Shown here: positions 6,871 through 14,019 of the stretch, one piece after another | Numbering within the stretch: position 1 is the stretch's first letter | How the letters are laid out: each line of letters begins with the position of its first letter | DNA from: an uncultured Porphyromonadaceae bacterium | Lineage (GTDB): Bacteria > Bacteroidota > Bacteroidia > Bacteroidales > Muribaculaceae | DNA: 14,019 nt | Direction: 5' to 3' | Assembly (NCBI GenBank): GCA_900550645.1 | Contig: URTA01000062.1 | Span: forward strand, 1 to 14,019 | Notes under the pieces: model-generated | What the model was told of the DNA's origin: nothing | What the model saw: the letters and a program-made list of their open reading frames with translations, nothing else | Database searches by the model: none | Translations under genes and position numbers: made by a program

Positions 6871-8346
6871 TTAGTACTGTGACTGCTGTTCGCGCCAGCT
6901 GCGGCGCATCCGATCCATCTCTTCATACGCCATGAAAATGTCAATCGGCTTCAACCCGATTGGGACACCATCTTTGTCACGGTCTCCAATGTGCTGTTTC
7001 ACGTGTATGTAATCTCCTACTATCATCGGGTTTACACACCCGGTGTCAAACATCGCCTTGATTTCAGGCAGCAGCTCAACGGCGTTTATATCAATAAGCG
7101 CACTCACAACCAGTCCGGCGTACGTTCCGTCACAGCAGCGCATTGCGGGAAGGTTCTCGGTCATCATGTTGAGCAGACGGCGGAACACTTCGAGGATCTC
7201 TTCACGGCGCGACGGCTCATTGTACGCTATCATATCAAGAGCGACAACAGCCTCATATCGGAAGAACCACCACAGTCCCGGCTCATAGAGGTATGCCTCT
7301 ATGGCATCAACATTGTCCTTGCCGCACGCATACAATGCCTGGTGGACAATCATCGGGGTCAGCACATCTCCCAGCTGAACGTCCATGAACGCTTCTGACT
7401 GGCGCATTATCTCGAGGATCGGCTCTATGCCAGCCGGTGTTCCCAACGCCATAAACAGCAGCAAGGAGTGCAGTATTGAGTCATTTTCAGACTCGACCAG
7501 CTTGTCGGCGTTGATGTCGCGGTATGTCCGTCCTATTTCATACATGACGATGCGGCGCAGGTCTTCAGCCACCTCGTCATGCGGCAATGCGAGTATGCGC
7601 TCCATCTCCTCACGCGGCAGCACCGCCATGTTATTCTCGCTGAACAATTCGTCTGCTATGAACTTGTGCTTCACCTCCAGCGTCTGCGGATATTCAGGGT
7701 ACTGGTATGTGTATTCCTCCTCTGAAGAATTGTTTCCATAATCATCGTCGTCATACTCGTCATCATACTCGTCGTCCGGGTCAAACTCGAACAGGAAATC
7801 GAAGTTGTCGCCGAGCCGCTCCTGCAGCATCGGGATATACATCCTCTCAATGCCGTTCGGGCCGACGATGAGGAAATGCTTGCCGTCCCTGCCGAACTCG
7901 TACTCTATCAGCGGAACGTCCTCCGTGTCCTCCTCGAGGATATAGCTTGCGGTGTCAAAATCCTTGCAAGGCTCAATGCCGGCCTCCTCAGCGAAACTGA
8001 TTGCGCCGTAGATGATGTTGTGTGCCTCTTCGTAGCTTATTTCTTCGATGTCAAACCGGGAACCGTATTGCTGTAAGAAATCGTCAAACTCATAGTCCGT
8101 CATGTTGGTACGGTAAAGCGCAGCCTTCACTCCGAGGCAGAACGTGTCTACCAAGAACAGGCCCATGACAATGTTGCCGCTCGGACGGACACGGGTCACG
8201 GCGACATCCGCCATCCCGGCTTCCCGCCAATCAGAATTGACATAACACTTGCCCAGCGGCAGCTTGCGTGCCTTCTCGCGCATGAACCGCGCCGGCGACG
8301 GGGAAACCTGCGGCTGCGCCTTCTTCTTTGATTTCTTCTTTGCCAT
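6871..8346 (-). CDS. Uncharacterised 491-residue protein, probable HEAT-like C-terminal half
   Basis: I do not recognise a named family with confidence. The N-terminus is a basic Lys-rich stretch (2-9). Residues about 17-125 form a compact conserved-looking region with REAGMADVAVTRVRPSGNIV (41-60) and LVDTFCLGVKAA (65-76). Residues about 140-187 contain FLIVGPNGIERMYIPM. A very acidic Asp/Glu/Tyr-rich linker (188-211) separates this from a mainly alpha-helical half (about 240-440) with repeated short helices (LLLFMALG, MIVHQALYACG, RYEAVVALDMIAY, LVVSALIDI). That pattern suggests a HEAT-like or DUF1186-like solenoid, i.e. a binding scaffold rather than an enzyme. There is no signal peptide or membrane segment, so it is probably cytoplasmic. 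Its promoter box lies at 8402-8409. It is transcribed towards the HNH gene and divergently from glnA; nothing in the context assigns a function. Confidence 0.85.
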   Translation of the reverse strand: MAKKKSKKKAQPQVSPSPARFMREKARKLPLGKCYVNSDWREAGMADVAVTRVRPSGNIVMGLFLVDTFCLGVKAALYRTNMTDYEFDDFLQQYGSRFDIEEISYEEAHNIIYGAISFAEEAGIEPCKDFDTASYILEEDTEDVPLIEYEFGRDGKHFLIVGPNGIERMYIPMLQERLGDNFDFLFEFDPDDEYDDEYDDDDYGNNSSEEEYTYQYPEYPQTLEVKHKFIADELFSENNMAVLPREEMERILALPHDEVAEDLRRIVMYEIGRTYRDINADKLVESENDSILHSLLLFMALGTPAGIEPILEIMRQSEAFMDVQLGDVLTPMIVHQALYACGKDNVDAIEAYLYEPGLWWFFRYEAVVALDMIAYNEPSRREEILEVFRRLLNMMTENLPAMRCCDGTYAGLVVSALIDINAVELLPEIKAMFDTGCVNPMIVGDYIHVKQHIGDRDKDGVPIGLKPIDIFMAYEEMDRMRRSWREQQSQY

Positions 8347-8401
8347 ATTCGTATGCTGTTAGTCGCCGCGTCCGGTCATTCGGCTGGCCGGCGAGGCTGC
8401 A

Positions 8402-8409
8402 CAAAGATA
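8402..8409 (-). promoter_or_regulatory. -7 promoter box for the uncharacterised gene at 6871-8346
   Basis: On the minus strand this reads TATCTTTG, a perfect TAnnTTTG match, 55 nt upstream of the start codon. No clear -33 element is visible. Together with the glnA promoter at 8535-8565 it explains most of the 274-nt divergent gap 8347-8620. Confidence 0.55.
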
Positions 8410-8534
8410 CACATAAACGGCGACATTTCCGCTGCCGGGGCGACGGAAATTGCACTTTGACGCGCAGAAACCGCTGAAAAACTCGCTGATACGGCTCGCG
8501 CATGCCAAAATGCGGATTGTTGTCCCGATTTTAT

Positions 8535-8565
8535 TTTGCCATGTCAGATTTTTGAACTACTTTTG
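8535..8565 (+). promoter_or_regulatory. Bacteroidetes promoter of glnA (-33 and -7)
   Basis: TTTG at 8535-8538 and TACTTTTG at 8558-8565 are separated by 19 nt, the expected spacing for the Bacteroidetes -33/-7 pair. This is the best complete promoter in the window. Transcription should start near 8572, giving a leader of about 50 nt that contains a small inverted repeat, CAGCC (8571-8575) / GGCTG (8586-8590). No recognisable nitrogen-control operator was seen. Confidence 0.75.
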
Positions 8566-8620
8566 CCGTCCAGCCACCAGCGTGCGGCTGCATAAACCTA
8601 AATCAATAAATATCATTACC

Positions 8621-10120
8621 ATGGAAGATGTAAAACTTTGCCGTAACAGCTTGGTTAAGTTCTTGGGAAAGACCCCGGATCAGTTCCGCAAAAGCGACAT
8701 CATTCGCTTTGTCAAGGAGAATGACATCCGTATGGTCAATTTCATGTATCCGGCAGACGACAACCGTCTGAAAACCCTTAATTTCGTCATCAACTCCGAG
8801 GAATACCTCGACTCAATCCTCACCTACGGTGAGCGCGTTGACGGCTCGAGCCTGTTCCCATTCATCGAGGCCGGCAACAGCGACCTCTATGTCATACCCC
8901 GCTACTGCACTGCATTCGTTGACCCGTTTGCTGAAATCCCCACGCTGACCATGCTCGCCTCATTCTTTGACAAGGAGGGCAACCAGCTCGAGTCTTCACC
9001 CGAATACACGCTGCAGAAGGCCTGCGAGGCGTTCCGCCGTTCCACCGGCATGGAGTTCTATGCAATGGGTGAGCTGGAATACTATGTCATTTCAGAGGAC
9101 ACCGGCCTATTCCCCGCCTCTGACCAGAAAGGATACCACGAATCGTCGCCATTCGCCAAGTTCAACGAGTTCCGCACCACCTGCATGGACCTCATCGCAC
9201 ACGCCGGCGGCCAGATCAAGTACGGACACAACGAGGTGGGCAACTTCACCCACGACGGCAAGATCTACGAGCAGAACGAGATCGAGTTCCTTCCCATACC
9301 GGCACGCCAGGCTGCTGACAACCTGATGATAGCCAAATGGATAATCCGCACACAGGGCGCACGCATGGGCTATGACGTGACTTTCGCCCCGAAAATCACA
9401 GCTGGAAAAGCCGGAAGCGGTCTGCACATCCACTTCAAGGTGATGAAGGACGGACACAACATGATGACCAAAAACGGCAAGCTCAGCGACATCGCCCGCC
9501 GCGTAATCGCCGGCATACTCGAGTATTCCGACGCTATCACAGCTATGGGCAACAAGGTGCCCACGAGCTACTTCCGCCTCGTGCCGCACCAGGAAGCTCC
9601 CACATCTATCTGCTGGGGCGACCGCAACCGCTCCGTGCTCGTGCGTGTGCCCCTCGGCTGGACAGGCGAGAAAGACATGTGTTCACAGGTCAACCCCCTC
9701 GAAAAAGACCACGGCGGCATCGCACCCGAGAAGCAGACAGTAGAGCTGCGCAGCGGTGACGGCTCTGCCGACGTATACCAGCTCATCGCAGCAATGGCGG
9801 TAGGCGCACGCCTCGGCATGGAAGATCCTAACGCGCTCAAACGCGCCGAAGAGATGTACGTAAGCGTCAACATCCACAGCGACGAGAACAAGGCCAAGCT
9901 CGAGCAGCTCAAGTCGCTGCCCGACAGCTGCGTGGCATCTGCCAAGGCACTGGCCGCACACCGCGACGTATTTGAGAAGGAAGGCGTATTCTCGCCCCAG
10001 ATGATTGACGGCATCATCAGCAAGCTGACGGCATACAACGACAGCGACCTGCGCGACCGCGTAAGCGGCAACGACGAGGAGATGATGAAGCTCGTCCGCC
10101 GCTTCTGGCACTGCGGCTGA
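8621..10120 (+). CDS. glnA: Glutamine synthetase, type I-like
   Basis: ATP-dependent ligation of ammonia to glutamate, the main entry of ammonia into glutamine; cytoplasmic dodecamer in this family. The 499 residues contain the N-terminal beta-grasp domain (about 25-110, with DGSSLFPFIEAGNSDLY at 74-90) and the catalytic domain. Metal and substrate residues are visible: GELEYYV (150-156, Glu151/Glu153), HNEVG (203-207), EQNEIEF (217-223), GSGLHIHF (266-272 region, His269), YFRLVPHQEAP (317-327), GDRNRSVLVRVP (333-344) and VELRSGDGSAD (374-384). The segment between HNEV and QNEIEF is a little longer than in Escherichia coli GlnA, and I see no NLYDLP-type adenylylation site, so control by adenylylation is unlikely. 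ATG 8621 is preferred over the in-frame extension to 8450 because the promoter lies inside that extension. The gene is monocistronic, closed by the hairpin at 10152-10181. Confidence 0.93.
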   Translation: MEDVKLCRNSLVKFLGKTPDQFRKSDIIRFVKENDIRMVNFMYPADDNRLKTLNFVINSEEYLDSILTYGERVDGSSLFPFIEAGNSDLYVIPRYCTAFVDPFAEIPTLTMLASFFDKEGNQLESSPEYTLQKACEAFRRSTGMEFYAMGELEYYVISEDTGLFPASDQKGYHESSPFAKFNEFRTTCMDLIAHAGGQIKYGHNEVGNFTHDGKIYEQNEIEFLPIPARQAADNLMIAKWIIRTQGARMGYDVTFAPKITAGKAGSGLHIHFKVMKDGHNMMTKNGKLSDIARRVIAGILEYSDAITAMGNKVPTSYFRLVPHQEAPTSICWGDRNRSVLVRVPLGWTGEKDMCSQVNPLEKDHGGIAPEKQTVELRSGDGSADVYQLIAAMAVGARLGMEDPNALKRAEEMYVSVNIHSDENKAKLEQLKSLPDSCVASAKALAAHRDVFEKEGVFSPQMIDGIISKLTAYNDSDLRDRVSGNDEEMMKLVRRFWHCG

Positions 10121-10151
10121 TCGCCCTTCCCCTAATCCCCACGAAACATCA

Positions 10152-10192
10152 CGAGGACGCATCTCAACCGATGCGCCCTCGCTTGCTTTATT
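10152..10192 (+). terminator. Terminator after glnA
   Basis: CGAGG-A-CGCATC (10152-10163) pairs with GATGCG-C-CCTCG (10170-10181): 11 base pairs with one A-C mismatch and a 6-nt loop, followed by a T-rich tail (CTTGCTTTATT). It starts 31 nt after the glnA stop. The convergent LRR gene ends at 10219, so the same hairpin may help stop its transcript, although the minus-strand tail is poor in T. Confidence 0.7.
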
Positions 10193-10218
10193 GCTACTGA
10201 CTCACATTACACTGGCTA

Positions 10219-12573
10219 TCAGTCTGTTATTTCAAAGACAGCAGGACCGAAACGCTTTGCTATTTCGTCTCTTACGCCCTTTTTAAGCGAACTGCACCAC
10301 AGAAAAGATTGACCTTCGACGTACTTGACATTTGCGGGGATCTTGATGCTCGCCAACGAACAACATTCAACAAAGGTTCCACAACCAATTCTTGTTATAC
10401 CTTTAGGCAAGGTGATGCTTTTCAACGATCTACAAGTACTGAACGCGCCATTTCCTAAAGTCGTAACGCTGTCTGGAATTATGATGCTCTCCAATGATTT
10501 GCAAAACCAGAATGCTCCGTCCCCGATACGTCGCAGACAACTGGAGAGGGTGATGCTGACTAACGATAAACAGAACGTGAAAGCATGATTTCCTATATCC
10601 GTCACACCACCACGCATTATGATGTTTTTCAACGAGTTGCATCTCATAAAAGCCTCATCGCCTATAGATGTTACGCTGTCAGGGATCTCAATGCTGGTCA
10701 GAGCCTCACAATGCTGGAATGCCCAATCGCCAATGTGCGTCACACCGTTTGGAATATCAACCTTTGTCAACGACTTACAGCCATAAAACGTCTTGTAGCC
10801 AATGGTTGTAACGCCACGCGGTATTGAGATAGCCTCTATTGAACGACAGTCGCAGAAAGCACATTCGCCGATACTCGTAACGCCATCGGGAATTGCAATA
10901 TCCACCAATGATTCACAGTTGCCAAAAGCATCTTCGCCGATACTCGTAACGCCATCAGGGATTGAGATGCTCTCCAGCGATTTGCAATGACAGAACGCCC
11001 TTTCCCCTATCTGGGTTACGCCATGCGGAATTTTGACGCTCACCAGTGACTCGCATCCGTAAAATGCGCCTTTGCCGATACTCGACACACCATCTGGAAT
11101 CGTGACTCTTGCCAATGACGAACATGACTCAAACGCCTTGTCGCCGATGCTTGTCACGCCGTCTGGGAGCGTGATGCTCTCCAGCGATTTGCAATTCAGG
11201 AACGCACGGTCGCCAATGCTCGTTACACTGTCAGGGATTATGTACGATGTCGCATCCTGCCGCATGAACGCGATTATTCGGTCTTTGGCCTTGCTGAATA
11301 TAACGTCGTCCTCGTATATGAAATATGGAGACTCGTTTGTCAATTTCCCGTTCCAGCCATAAAACGTGCCACCTGTCAATTCCTTTACAGAAGCCGGGAT
11401 TGTAATGCTTGCCAGTGCATCACATTTCTCAAAGACGCAGCTGCCGATCCTCTCCACCCTGTTGGGGAGTGTGATGCTCGCAAGCGACGAACAACTCGAA
11501 AATGCCTCATCGCCGATGCTCTCAATACTGTCGGGGAGTGTTATAGCCGCCAAAGATGAACACCCACAAAATGCCCCATTGCCTATGCTCTCAATACTGT
11601 CGGGGAGTGTTATAGCCGCCAAAGATGAACAATACCCAAATGCCTCATCGCCGATGCTCACAACGCTGTCAGGGATTTTGATGCTCTCCAATGAGGGGCA
11701 GTTATTAAAAACACCTTCGTTGATACTTTTAATGCCTTCTGGAATTGATACTCTCACCAATGAATCACAAAAAGAAAAAGCTCTCCTGCAAATGCTTGTC
11801 ACACTGTTTGGTATCTCAATGCTTGCCAGTGAATCACAACCCCAAAATGCAAAGCTGCCTATAATAGTCAGGCTGTCGGGGAATTTGATGCTTGTCAACG
11901 ATTTGCACTCGCGGAACGCCTCAATGCCGATGCGGACCAAGCCGTTGGGAAGCTCAACGCTTTTCAGCGACCGGCAATCCTCAAAAGTGGCATAGCCAAT
12001 GGTCGTCACACCGCTCGGGATTCTGATGCTTTCCAGCAAATCACATCCACGGAAAGCCTCTCTGCCAATACATGTCACGCTGTCTGGGATAACAATGCTT
12101 TCACATCGCGCCCCTTCAAAAGCCCTGTCGCCGATACTCTTCACACTGTTCGGTATTGTGATGCTCTCCAGTGAACATAGGCAAAATGCACCTTCGCCGA
12201 TACTCGTCACAGTGTCGGGAATAGTATATGAAGTTGTGTCCTTCCAGAACGCAATTATCTTGTCCTTTGCCTTGCTGAACAATACAAAATCCTCGTATGT
12301 GAAATATGGGGACTCGTTTATCAACTCAGCTGCACAGCCAATAAACGGATTTCCGCGAACTTCCTCAACAGAGGCGGGAATCGTGATGCTCAAAAGCGAC
12401 TTGCACCACGAGAACGCATCGTTGCAAATAACCTTTGTTCCTAGCTTTATTTTGTAATGGCCAGACAACTCATCTGGTGCTTTGATTACTCGCGTGCCGT
12501 CAACACTGTATTCAACGCCAAATTCATCGACTATGACCTCCTCTTTCTTTTGGTCTATGATAAGAGTTCTCAT
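10219..12573 (-). CDS. BspA/TpLRR-type leucine-rich repeat protein (LRR1)
   Basis: A 784-residue protein made of about 28 leucine-rich repeats of 23 residues (LRR_5 / Treponema pallidum type), consensus SITIPDSVTSIGDxAFxxCxSLx. Such repeats fold into a curved solenoid and usually bind proteins or surfaces. Two irregular islands, near residues 88-118 and 405-440, read SPYF-(T/I)-YED followed by a Phe-Ser-Lys-Ala-Lys-Asp stretch, as in other BspA-like proteins, and suggest an old half-gene duplication. The first 45 residues are a non-repeat cap without a hydrophobic signal peptide; no sorting domain or membrane anchor follows. The protein is therefore probably intracellular, or exported by an unrecognised route. 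The C-terminal tail VRDEIAKRFGPAVF is shared with the next gene. Nucleotide composition is A+T-richer than glnA. The ligand is unknown. Confidence 0.9.
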   Translation of the reverse strand: MRTLIIDQKKEEVIVDEFGVEYSVDGTRVIKAPDELSGHYKIKLGTKVICNDAFSWCKSLLSITIPASVEEVRGNPFIGCAAELINESPYFTYEDFVLFSKAKDKIIAFWKDTTSYTIPDTVTSIGEGAFCLCSLESITIPNSVKSIGDRAFEGARCESIVIPDSVTCIGREAFRGCDLLESIRIPSGVTTIGYATFEDCRSLKSVELPNGLVRIGIEAFRECKSLTSIKFPDSLTIIGSFAFWGCDSLASIEIPNSVTSICRRAFSFCDSLVRVSIPEGIKSINEGVFNNCPSLESIKIPDSVVSIGDEAFGYCSSLAAITLPDSIESIGNGAFCGCSSLAAITLPDSIESIGDEAFSSCSSLASITLPNRVERIGSCVFEKCDALASITIPASVKELTGGTFYGWNGKLTNESPYFIYEDDVIFSKAKDRIIAFMRQDATSYIIPDSVTSIGDRAFLNCKSLESITLPDGVTSIGDKAFESCSSLARVTIPDGVSSIGKGAFYGCESLVSVKIPHGVTQIGERAFCHCKSLESISIPDGVTSIGEDAFGNCESLVDIAIPDGVTSIGECAFCDCRSIEAISIPRGVTTIGYKTFYGCKSLTKVDIPNGVTHIGDWAFQHCEALTSIEIPDSVTSIGDEAFMRCNSLKNIIMRGGVTDIGNHAFTFCLSLVSITLSSCLRRIGDGAFWFCKSLESIIIPDSVTTLGNGAFSTCRSLKSITLPKGITRIGCGTFVECCSLASIKIPANVKYVEGQSFLWCSSLKKGVRDEIAKRFGPAVFEITD
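11516..11631. repeat. Perfect 47-bp direct repeats, 69 bp apart, inside LRR1
   Basis: Positions 11516-11562 and 11585-11631 are identical over 47 bp and offset by 69 bp, exactly one 23-residue repeat. They encode two copies of SSLAAITLPDSIESIG. Such identity against otherwise diverged neighbours indicates a recent one-repeat duplication. Confidence 0.9.
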
Positions 12574-12603
12574 TTGCTCTATTCTTTACATGAAACAATT
12601 TTC

Positions 12604-12611
12604 CAAATATC
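12604..12611 (-). promoter_or_regulatory. Weak candidate -7 box for LRR1
   Basis: The minus strand reads GATATTTG here, one base off TAnnTTTG, 31 nt upstream of the LRR1 start codon. No -33 TTTG is correctly spaced, so this may be chance in A+T-rich DNA; transcription could also come through from the upstream LRR gene. Confidence 0.25.
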
Positions 12612-12670
12612 TCCCTGATATAATTTGCCGAACTCAGCAACAAACACAATCAACTGATATGCAACGACTT

Positions 12671-12715
12671 GATTGCGGACACGGCACGCCATGTCCCTAC
12701 CTTGACCGCACAATC
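12671..12715. repeat. Second copy of the intergenic palindrome, between the LRR genes
   Basis: The core GGACACGGCACGCCATGTCC (12677-12696) is an imperfect palindrome and matches the post-HNH palindrome core (6783-6802) at 16 of 20 positions. The 13-nt block TTGCGGACACGGC is identical (12673-12685 and 6779-6791), and similarity extends leftward through a CGACT. Outer arms GATTG-CGG (12671-12678) and CCG-CA-CAATC (12706-12715) can also pair. The rest of the 192-nt gap 12574-12765 holds only a GTCTGC (12723-12728) / GCAGAC (12760-12765) inverted repeat, which lies right after the 3' end of the upstream LRR gene. Confidence 0.6.
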
Positions 12716-12765
12716 ATACGTGGTCTGCGCATTTTGACACACCCACGCATGGCTTTGCGGCAGAC

Positions 12766-14019
12766 TTACATTATGCTTTTAAAGACATCAGAGCCAAAAC
12801 GCTTTGCAATTTCGTCTCTTACCTCCTTATTCAGCGACTTGCACTCGTAAAATGCGCCTTTGCCGATACTCGTCACACTGCTTGGGATCACGATGTTTGC
12901 CAATGATGAACATGACTTAAACGCATTGTCACCAATGCTTGTAACACCATCGGGAATCGTGATGCCCTTCAACGAACAACATACAGCAAAGGTTCCAGAA
13001 CCAATTCTTGCTACACCATTAGGCAAAGTGATGTTTTTCAACGATTTGCATCGCACAAAGGCTCCGTCACCTATAGACGTTATACTGTCGGGGAGCTCAA
13101 TGCTGGTCAGTGAGTCACAACCCCTAAATGCTGTCTCTCCGATACTCGTCACACCATCACGCATTATGATGTTTTTCAATGATTTACAGCTCTTAAAGGC
13201 TTTGTCGCCTATTGACGTTACACTGCCGGGTATCTTTATTTTTGTCAGTGAGCCACATTTCTCGAATGCTCCATCCCCGATATGTTTCAGGCAACTGGAA
13301 AGAGTTATGCTGACTAATGATACGCAGGAGGCGAAAGCATGAACTCCGATACTCGTCACACCATCACGCATTATGATGTTTTTCAACGATTTGCAGCTCT
13401 TAAAGGCTTTGTCGCCTATTGACGTTACACTGCCGGGTATCTCTATTTTTGTCAGTGAGCCACATTTTTCGAATGCTCTGACACCGATACTCGTAACGCT
13501 GTCGGGGATCGTGATGTTTGCCAATGATGAGCAACCATCAAAAGCATCATCGCCGATGCGTATCACGCTGTTAGGGATATTGATGCTCTCCAACGAACGA
13601 CAATCGTGGAACGCACTATAATCTATCCGAGTTACGCCTTGCGGAATTTTGACGCTCGCCAGTGACTCGCACCCATAAAATGCGCGATTGTCGATACTCG
13701 ACACACTGTCTGGAATCGTGATGTTTGCCAACGATTTGCAGTTCTTAAAGGTCTCGTAGTCGATTGACATTACACTGTCGGGTATCTTTATTTTTGTCAG
13801 TGAGCCACAATGTTCGAATGCTCTGACACCGATACTCGTAACACTGTCGGGGATCTTGATGTTTGCCAATGATGAACAACCATCAAAAGCCTCATAGTCG
13901 ATGCGTGTCACGCTGTCGGGAATCCTGATGCTCTCCAACGAACGACAATTGCAGAACGTACTAAAATCTATCCGAGTTACGCCTTGCGGAATTTTGACGC
14001 TCGCCAGTGACTCGCACCC
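12766..14019 (-). CDS. BspA/TpLRR-type leucine-rich repeat protein (LRR2), 5' end outside window
   Basis: The frame is open without a stop from 12766 to the right window edge (417 codons plus stop), so only the C-terminal part is visible; the TTG at 13936-13938 is not a convincing start, because repeats continue unbroken upstream of it. About 17 repeats of the 23-residue TpLRR type are present, closing with SLNKEVRDEIAKRFGSDVF and a four-residue KSIM end. This tail and several internal repeats (the NIIMRDGVTSIG-x-HAF unit followed by a SITLSSCL unit) correspond to LRR1, so the two are tandem paralogues. Several repeats carry RIDY or RIDF in place of the usual SIGD. The N-terminal cap, any signal peptide and the total length cannot be judged. 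The function is unknown; protein binding is the usual inference for this fold. Confidence 0.88.
   Translation of the reverse strand, partial: GCESLASVKIPQGVTRIDFSTFCNCRSLESIRIPDSVTRIDYEAFDGCSSLANIKIPDSVTSIGVRAFEHCGSLTKIKIPDSVMSIDYETFKNCKSLANITIPDSVSSIDNRAFYGCESLASVKIPQGVTRIDYSAFHDCRSLESINIPNSVIRIGDDAFDGCSSLANITIPDSVTSIGVRAFEKCGSLTKIEIPGSVTSIGDKAFKSCKSLKNIIMRDGVTSIGVHAFASCVSLVSITLSSCLKHIGDGAFEKCGSLTKIKIPGSVTSIGDKAFKSCKSLKNIIMRDGVTSIGETAFRGCDSLTSIELPDSITSIGDGAFVRCKSLKNITLPNGVARIGSGTFAVCCSLKGITIPDGVTSIGDNAFKSCSSLANIVIPSSVTSIGKGAFYECKSLNKEVRDEIAKRFGSDVFKSIM
13141..13477. repeat. 207-bp-offset direct duplication inside LRR2
   Basis: Sequence 13141 to about 13270 recurs at 13348 to about 13477 with only a handful of substitutions by eye. 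The offset of 207 bp equals three 69-bp repeat units. It encodes two nearly identical blocks running from KCGSLTKI through the SVTSIGDKAFKSCKSLKNI segment to MRDGVTSIG. Confidence 0.85.
13451..14019. repeat. 345-bp-offset direct duplication inside LRR2
   Basis: The segment 13451-13674 recurs at 13796-14019. The offset, 345 bp, equals five 69-bp units, and the last 54 bp (13621-13674 and 13966-14019) are identical. The second copy runs to the window edge, so the repeat may continue. A further partial relative starts near 13244. Confidence 0.85.

Noticed and set aside
8450..8620. N-terminal extension of glutamine synthetase to 8450
   Set aside because: A well-formed -33/-7 promoter at 8535-8565 lies inside it, and the family N-terminus begins at 8621.
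11366..11995. Plus-strand open frames across the LRR genes
   Set aside because: They simply repeat with the 69-bp period of the LRR coding strand and have no independent motif; the minus-strand frames carry the TpLRR consensus.
13936..13938. TTG as the start codon of LRR2
   Set aside because: In-frame LRR repeats continue without a stop to the window edge, so the true start is outside.
10325..14019. Regular spaced repeats that at first glance could be a CRISPR or satellite array
   Set aside because: The 69-bp period equals 23 codons, substitutions preserve the LRR consensus, and there are no constant repeats separated by unique spacers.

Overview
The window reads as chromosomal DNA of a Bacteroidales bacterium, most likely a gut lineage such as Muribaculaceae; the family-level guess is inference. 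The grounds are Bacteroidetes-type promoters (-7 box TAnnTTTG at 16-23, 3225-3232, 8402-8409 and 8558-8565, one with a well-placed -33 TTTG), starts mostly without Shine-Dalgarno sequences, an S16 protein with a long Ala/Glu/Lys tail, a DUF1599 gene beside a DoxX/thioredoxin-like membrane protein, and BspA-type leucine-rich repeat proteins. No rRNA, tRNA, CRISPR array, IS element or phage gene was seen.

Layout. 1-750: rpsP with its promoter and an intrinsic terminator. 792-2719: DUF1599 protein overlapping a BT_3928-like membrane protein, both on +. 2732-3205: rlmH on -, converging on the previous pair. 3320-6104: nadC-aguA-aguB on +, a tightly coupled operon with 1-nt and 4-nt overlaps. It joins NAD biosynthesis (quinolinate to nicotinate mononucleotide) to the two-step agmatine to putrescine route. 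6148-6768: a more A+T-rich orphan HNH endonuclease gene followed by a large palindrome. 6871-8346: an uncharacterised 491-residue protein on -. 8621-10120: a type I-like glutamine synthetase on + with a clear promoter and terminator. 10219-14019: two tandem paralogous genes on - for proteins built almost wholly of 23-residue TpLRR/BspA repeats; the second runs off the right edge and lacks its 5' end here.

The left 6 kb and glnA are housekeeping and metabolic genes with G+C-rich third positions. The HNH gene and the LRR pair are visibly A+T-richer and look like accessory DNA. The most notable structure is on the right. The LRR genes carry several layers of direct repeats in multiples of 69 bp, some perfect over about 50 bp, and share their C-terminal ends with each other, so the locus looks recombinationally active. 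A 20-bp imperfect palindrome occurs both after the HNH gene and between the LRR genes, which suggests a dispersed intergenic repeat family. I found no convincing new multi-gene system.
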